Assembly (NCBI GenBank): GCA_903829565.1
Contig: CAIKQM010000713.1
Span: 1 to 8,389, forward strand
Direction of reading: 5' to 3'
DNA: 8,389 bases
From: an uncultured Planctomycetota bacterium
GTDB taxonomy: Bacteria > Planctomycetota > UBA1135 > GCA-002686595
Positions 5,608-8,389 of the stretch are shown in pieces (positions within the stretch are counted from its first letter, which is position 1; every line of letters begins with the position of its first letter). Position numbers and translations under genes: made by a program. Under the pieces are notes generated by a model that did no database searches, was not told the DNA's origin, and saw nothing but the letters and a program-made list of their open reading frames with translations.

Positions 5608-7035
5608 ATGACCACGCATCGCACTGAAACGGACTCGTTTGGCCCGATCCAAGTCCCGACCGACGCACTGTGGGGCGCGCAAACGCAGCGCAGCACGCAG
5701 AACTTCAAGATCGGCGGCCAGCGCTTCACGCGCCCGATGATCAAGGCCCTCGGCGTTGTCAAAAAGAGCGCCGCGCTCGCCAACATCGACCTCGGCGACA
5801 TGGACATGTTGGCCAAGAAGGAGCAGAAGGCTCTGCTCGCCGCCTGCGACGAAGTGATTGCAGGTAAACTTGACACACACTTCCCGCTCGTCGTGTGGCA
5901 AACCGGTTCGGGCACGCAGTCGAACATGAACGCCAACGAGGTGATCGCCAACCGCGCGATCCAGATGCTCGGCGGCGAGCTCGGCTCCAAGAAGCCGATT
6001 CACCCCAACGACCATGTGAATCGCGCGCAAAGCTCGAACGACACCTTCCCCACGGCGATGCATGTTGCCGTGGCCTGCGAGACCGCCGAGCGCCTCTTGC
6101 CGGCCTTGCACCTGTTGCAAAAAGAGCTCGAAAAGAAGGCGCTCAAGTGGAAGAAGGTCGTCAAGATCGGCCGCACGCACCTGCAAGATGCGACGCCCCT
6201 GACCGTAGGCCAAGAAGTCTCGGGCTGGGTCCAGCAACTCATCGACGCGCAACGCGGCGTCAAGGCCAGCCTCGCGCATGTCTACGAGCTCGCGCAAGGC
6301 GGCACCGCGGTCGGCACGGGCCTCAACACGCAGCCTGGCTTTGACAAGCTCGTCGCCAAGAAGATCGCGGCCGAAACTGGCCTCGCCTTCAAGACCGCGC
6401 CGAACAAGTTCGCCGCGCTCGCCGCGCACGATGCGCTCGTCTACCACTCGGGCGCGATCCGCGTGTGCGCCACGGCCTTGATGAAGATCGCCAACGATGT
6501 GCGTTGGCTCGGCTCCGGCCCGCGCTGCGGCCTCGGCGAGCTCAAGCTGCCCGAGAACGAGCCGGGTTCCTCGATCATGCCCGGTAAAGTAAACCCGACA
6601 CAATGCGAAGCGCTGACCATGGTCTGCGTGCAGGTCTACGGCAACGATGCCGCCGTCGCGTTCGCCGGCTCGCAGGGCAACTTCGAGCTCAACGTCTACA
6701 AGCCGGTCATCGTCCACAATGTGCTCGAATCGCTGGCGCTGCTCGCCGACGCCTGCGACAGCTTCCGCCAGAACTGCATCGCCGGCCTCGAGCTCGACGA
6801 GAAGCGCGTCGACAAGCTGATGCGCGAGTCCTTGATGCTCGTGACCAGCCTCAACCGCCACATCGGCTACGACAACGCCGCCAAAATCGCCAAGCACGCC
6901 CACAAGAACGGCACGACCCTCAAAGAGGCCGCCATCGCCCTCGGCCTCGTGACGGACAAGCAATTCGACCAATGGGTCAAGCCCGAAACGATGGTCGGCC
7001 CGGTCAAAGGCCAGGTCGGCGGCGGGGGCGGCTGA
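5608..7035 (+). CDS. fumC: Fumarate hydratase, class II
   Basis: Hydrates fumarate to L-malate, the step before malate dehydrogenase, whose gene ends 2 nt upstream. The 475 residues compare with 467 in E. coli FumC, and class II enzymes are iron-independent homotetramers. Visible features: the N-terminal class II block [34 protein letters not shown] (99-112); HPNDHVN (132-138), which forms the second carboxylate site; SSNDTFPTA (142-150); the catalytic histidine H191 in [12 protein letters not shown]; and the superfamily signature [11 protein letters not shown] (320-330), which holds the catalytic serine loop. All key residues are present. No clear Shine-Dalgarno site precedes the ATG, so translational coupling to mdh is likely. 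Two short rare-codon islands interrupt the gene, at codons 84-89 and, within the signature, 326-332. The protein ends in five glycines after a valine, an unusual tail. A possible weak hairpin (CCAGA/TCTGG, 7046-7069) follows the stop. Confidence 0.97.
   Translation: MTTHRTETDSFGPIQVPTDALWGAQTQRSTQNFKIGGQRFTRPMIKALGVVKKSAALANIDLGDMDMLAKKEQKALLAACDEVIAGKLDTHFPLVVWQTGSGTQSNMNANEVIANRAIQMLGGELGSKKPIHPNDHVNRAQSSNDTFPTAMHVAVACETAERLLPALHLLQKELEKKALKWKKVVKIGRTHLQDATPLTVGQEVSGWVQQLIDAQRGVKASLAHVYELAQGGTAVGTGLNTQPGFDKLVAKKIAAETGLAFKTAPNKFAALAAHDALVYHSGAIRVCATALMKIANDVRWLGSGPRCGLGELKLPENEPGSSIMPGKVNPTQCEALTMVCVQVYGNDAAVAFAGSQGNFELNVYKPVIVHNVLESLALLADACDSFRQNCIAGLELDEKRVDKLMRESLMLVTSLNRHIGYDNAAKIAKHAHKNGTTLKEAAIALGLVTDKQFDQWVKPETMVGPVKGQVGGGGG
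5859..5874 (-). repeat. AT-rich motif GTCAAGTTTACCTGCA (minus strand)
   Basis: It lies across fumC codons 84-89 (Ile-Ala-Gly-Lys-Leu-Asp), written with the rare codons GCA-GGT-AAA-CTT. With one more base on its 5' side, its first 14 bases match the site at 7915-7928 with a single mismatch (TGTCAARTTTACCT). Confidence 0.4.
6584..6599 (-). repeat. AT-rich motif GTCGGGTTTACTTTAC (minus strand)
   Basis: It lies in the fumarase signature, codons 326-331 (Gly-Lys-Val-Asn-Pro-Thr), with the rare codons GGT-AAA-GTA. The central TTTAC and outer GTC/AC agree with the other sites, but the left arm diverges, so it is the weakest of the AT-rich set. Confidence 0.3.
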
Positions 7036-7089
7036 CCGCTACCTGCCAGATCCGCCCAGCCCCCTCTGGATCCCCAGCCTTCCCGCGGG

Positions 7090-7135
7090 TACACTCTTCC
7101 GCCCAAAAGCACCGGTGCCGTACACGCACACGGAG
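7090..7135 (+). promoter_or_regulatory. Candidate -10 box and ribosome binding site of the bL34-like gene
   Basis: TACACT at 7090-7095 resembles a -10 box, with no convincing -35 box 17 bp upstream (TGGATC). GGAG at 7132-7135 is a good Shine-Dalgarno site 6 nt before the ATG at 7142. The leader would be about 40 nt, in contrast to the near-leaderless TCA genes. Confidence 0.4.
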
Positions 7136-7141
7136 ACCACC

Positions 7142-7267
7142 ATGCACATCAAGATCCGCAGTTCGTCGACCAAGCACAAGAAGAAGACCGGCTACCGCAC
7201 GCGCCAGAACACGAAGGGCGGTCGCAAGACCAACCGTCGTCAGCGCAAGCGTCACGGCTCGTTCTGA
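7142..7267 (+). CDS. rpmH: bL34-like ribosomal protein
   Basis: A 41-residue, extremely basic protein, read directly from the sequence. The core TGYRTRQNTKGGRKTNRRQRK lines up with the bL34 pattern [22 protein letters not shown], sharing the Gly, both Arg residues, Thr-Lys, Gly-Arg-Lys and the arginine-rich end. bL34 is a large-subunit ribosomal protein that sits within 23S rRNA. The N-terminus (MHIKIRSSSTKHKKK) lacks the usual KRTYQPS start, and the last residues HGSF replace the usual GRxxL, so this is a divergent form. A good ribosome binding site and its own promoter-like box support expression. In most bacteria rpmH lies beside rnpA and dnaA; here fumC and a ygiQ-like gene flank it. Another small basic RNA-binding protein is the alternative. 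Confidence 0.7.
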   Translation: MHIKIRSSSTKHKKKTGYRTRQNTKGGRKTNRRQRKRHGSF

Positions 7268-7316
7268 TTCCAAAGCGTGCGCCCGGCGCCGGCCCAACCG
7301 CCGGCACCACCCATCC

Positions 7317-8389
7317 ATGACCAGCGAACGCGCCACCCCTGCAGCCAAACCGGCGCCGTTCCTCCCTCGCACCCGCGCCGAGATGGCGCGTTTGGGATGG
7401 GATCATCTCGACATCCTGCTCGTCACGGGCGACGGCTATGTCGACCACCCGAGCTTTGGCATTGCGGTGATTGGCCGCGTGCTCGAAGCCCACGGCTACA
7501 AGGTCGGCATCCTGGATGTCCCCGAATGGGAGCCCGACGGCTCCGGTTGGAAGCGCCTGCCCGCCCCGCGCCTGTTCGTCGGCGTCTCGGCCGGCACCAT
7601 CGATTCGATGGTGACCAACTACACGGCGTCCAAAAAGATCAGGCGCATCGACGTCTATCGCCCGGGCGGTAAGAGCGGCCGTCCGAACCGCGCGACGATC
7701 AGCTACACCGCCTCGGCGCGCCAGCACTTCCCTGGCTTGCCGGTGATCGTCGGCGGGCTCGAGGCCGGCCCGCGGCGCCTAGCGTACTTTGACTATTGGG
7801 ACGAGACGATTCGCCGCTCGATCCTCGTCGACAGCAAGGCCGATCTCCTCGTGTGGGGCATGGCCGAGCGCACCGTGGTCGAGATCGCGCGCCGCATCGA
7901 AGCCGGGCAAAGCCTGTCAAATTTACCTAACACCTGCGAGTACGTGAAGAAGGATGTCGTGCCCGCGGATGCACGCGCCGTGCCGTCGTGGGAAGACATC
8001 AAGGCCGATCGCAGCAAGCTGATCGAACTCTTCCACGCCGTGCGCGAAGAGAACAGCCCCAGCTCGCGCACTCTGGCCCAACCGCACGGCGAGCGCGTCG
8101 TGCTGCAGCACCCGCCGCTGCCGCCGGCCTCGCAAAAAGAGGTCGACTCGTTCTACGACTTGCCGTTCGCGCGCCGCTGGCACCCCGATCACGACAAGGC
8201 CGGCGGCATCGCCGCGCTCGAACCCGTGCGCTGGTCCGTCAACACGCACCGCGGCTGCATGGCCGATTGCAGCTTCTGCTCGATCACCTTCCACCAAGGC
8301 CGCTCGATCCAATCGCGCAGCGAAGAGTCGATCCTCAAAGAGACCGCCGCGCTCGCCGCGAACCACGACTTCCGCGGCACGATCACCGA
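7317..8389 (+). CDS. ygiQ: YgiQ-family (UPF0313) radical SAM protein, 3' end beyond the window
   Basis: The first 357 codons of a gene that runs off the right edge without a stop. The N-terminus APFLPRTRAEMARLGW is the family start, followed by LLVTGDGYVDHPSFGIAVIGRVLEAHGYKVGI, a cobalamin-binding-like Rossmann module. VIVGGLEAGPRRLAYFDYWDETIRRSILVDSKADLLVWGMAER (about 143-185) is strongly YgiQ-like. The radical SAM domain begins at about residue 304, with the cluster ligands C314, C318 and C321 (HRGCMADCSFCSIT) followed by GRSIQSRSEESI. Such enzymes bind a 4Fe-4S cluster and S-adenosylmethionine; the substrate of YgiQ is not established. The segment between the two domains is much shorter than in E. 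coli YgiQ. I chose the ATG at 7317 because the conserved N-terminus follows it, although there is no Shine-Dalgarno site. It starts 49 nt after the bL34-like stop. Confidence 0.93.
   Translation, partial: MTSERATPAAKPAPFLPRTRAEMARLGWDHLDILLVTGDGYVDHPSFGIAVIGRVLEAHGYKVGILDVPEWEPDGSGWKRLPAPRLFVGVSAGTIDSMVTNYTASKKIRRIDVYRPGGKSGRPNRATISYTASARQHFPGLPVIVGGLEAGPRRLAYFDYWDETIRRSILVDSKADLLVWGMAERTVVEIARRIEAGQSLSNLPNTCEYVKKDVVPADARAVPSWEDIKADRSKLIELFHAVREENSPSSRTLAQPHGERVVLQHPPLPPASQKEVDSFYDLPFARRWHPDHDKAGGIAALEPVRWSVNTHRGCMADCSFCSITFHQGRSIQSRSEESILKETAALAANHDFRGTIT
7916..7931 (+). repeat. AT-rich motif GTCAAATTTACCTAAC
   Basis: It lies in ygiQ codons 200-205 (Leu-Ser-Asn-Leu-Pro-Asn), with the rare codons TCA-AAT-TTA-CCT, in a gene that otherwise uses C- and G-ending codons. 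It is nearly identical to the minus-strand site at 5859-5874 in its first 13 bases. Confidence 0.4.

Noticed and set aside
5536..6972. Long minus-strand open frame (478 codons) opposite fumC
   Set aside because: Same reason: it mirrors codon third-position GC bias of fumC, and the translation looks like no protein family.
7089..7125. GTACAC direct repeat (7089 and 7120) before the bL34-like gene
   Set aside because: Six bases repeated once is expected by chance; no further structure supports an operator.
1..8389. CRISPR array, tRNA, rRNA, riboswitch or transposase gene
   Set aside because: I looked for regularly spaced repeats, TPsiC-like loops and transposase motifs and saw none. Absence by eye is not proof; a covariance-model search would settle it.

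Overview
This is a GC-rich bacterial window of ordinary gene density, carrying mostly housekeeping genes. It has no phage, plasmid, CRISPR or rRNA/tRNA content that I can see. The organism is probably a planctomycete or a relative. That is inferred from style, not proven: a membrane-anchored protein joining a CxxC/CxxC zinc ribbon, a coiled coil and a HEAT-like end; weak or absent Shine-Dalgarno sites before several genes; and a bL34-like gene away from rnpA. No ribosomal RNA or marker gene is present to settle it.

Layout. A small TPR protein gene (21-467) is on the minus strand, divergent from everything else. All other genes are on the plus strand. They are: a zinc-ribbon/coiled-coil/HEAT membrane protein (540-1634); an isocitrate dehydrogenase-like enzyme (1675-2772) with a DUF454/YbaN-like membrane protein 8 nt behind it (2781-3161); a secreted protein that may be a dead peptidase-MA-like fold (3215-4294); a 357-nt non-coding stretch (4295-4651); malate dehydrogenase (4652-5605), followed 2 nt later by class II fumarase (5608-7035); a 41-codon bL34-like ribosomal protein gene (7142-7267); and the 5' part of a YgiQ-family radical SAM gene that runs off the right edge (7317-8389).

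Functionally, three TCA-cycle enzymes lie within 5.4 kb. Malate dehydrogenase and fumarase catalyse consecutive steps and almost certainly share a transcript. Isocitrate dehydrogenase has its own promoter-like sequence just before its start.

The least ordinary signals are non-genic. (1) The 12-mer TGATACTGGTCC occurs three times. Two copies supply the TGA stop codon of a gene, and two form a perfect 14-bp inverted repeat around the 337-bp segment 4291-4627, as a miniature inverted-repeat element would. (2) Both genes that end in this 12-mer switch from C-ending to G-ending codons over their last 200-300 bp. (3) Short AT-rich, rare-codon islands inside several genes share a 16-bp dyad-like pattern close to GTCAAG-TTTR-CTTGAC. 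None of these can be proven from one window; whole-genome counting would decide each of them.
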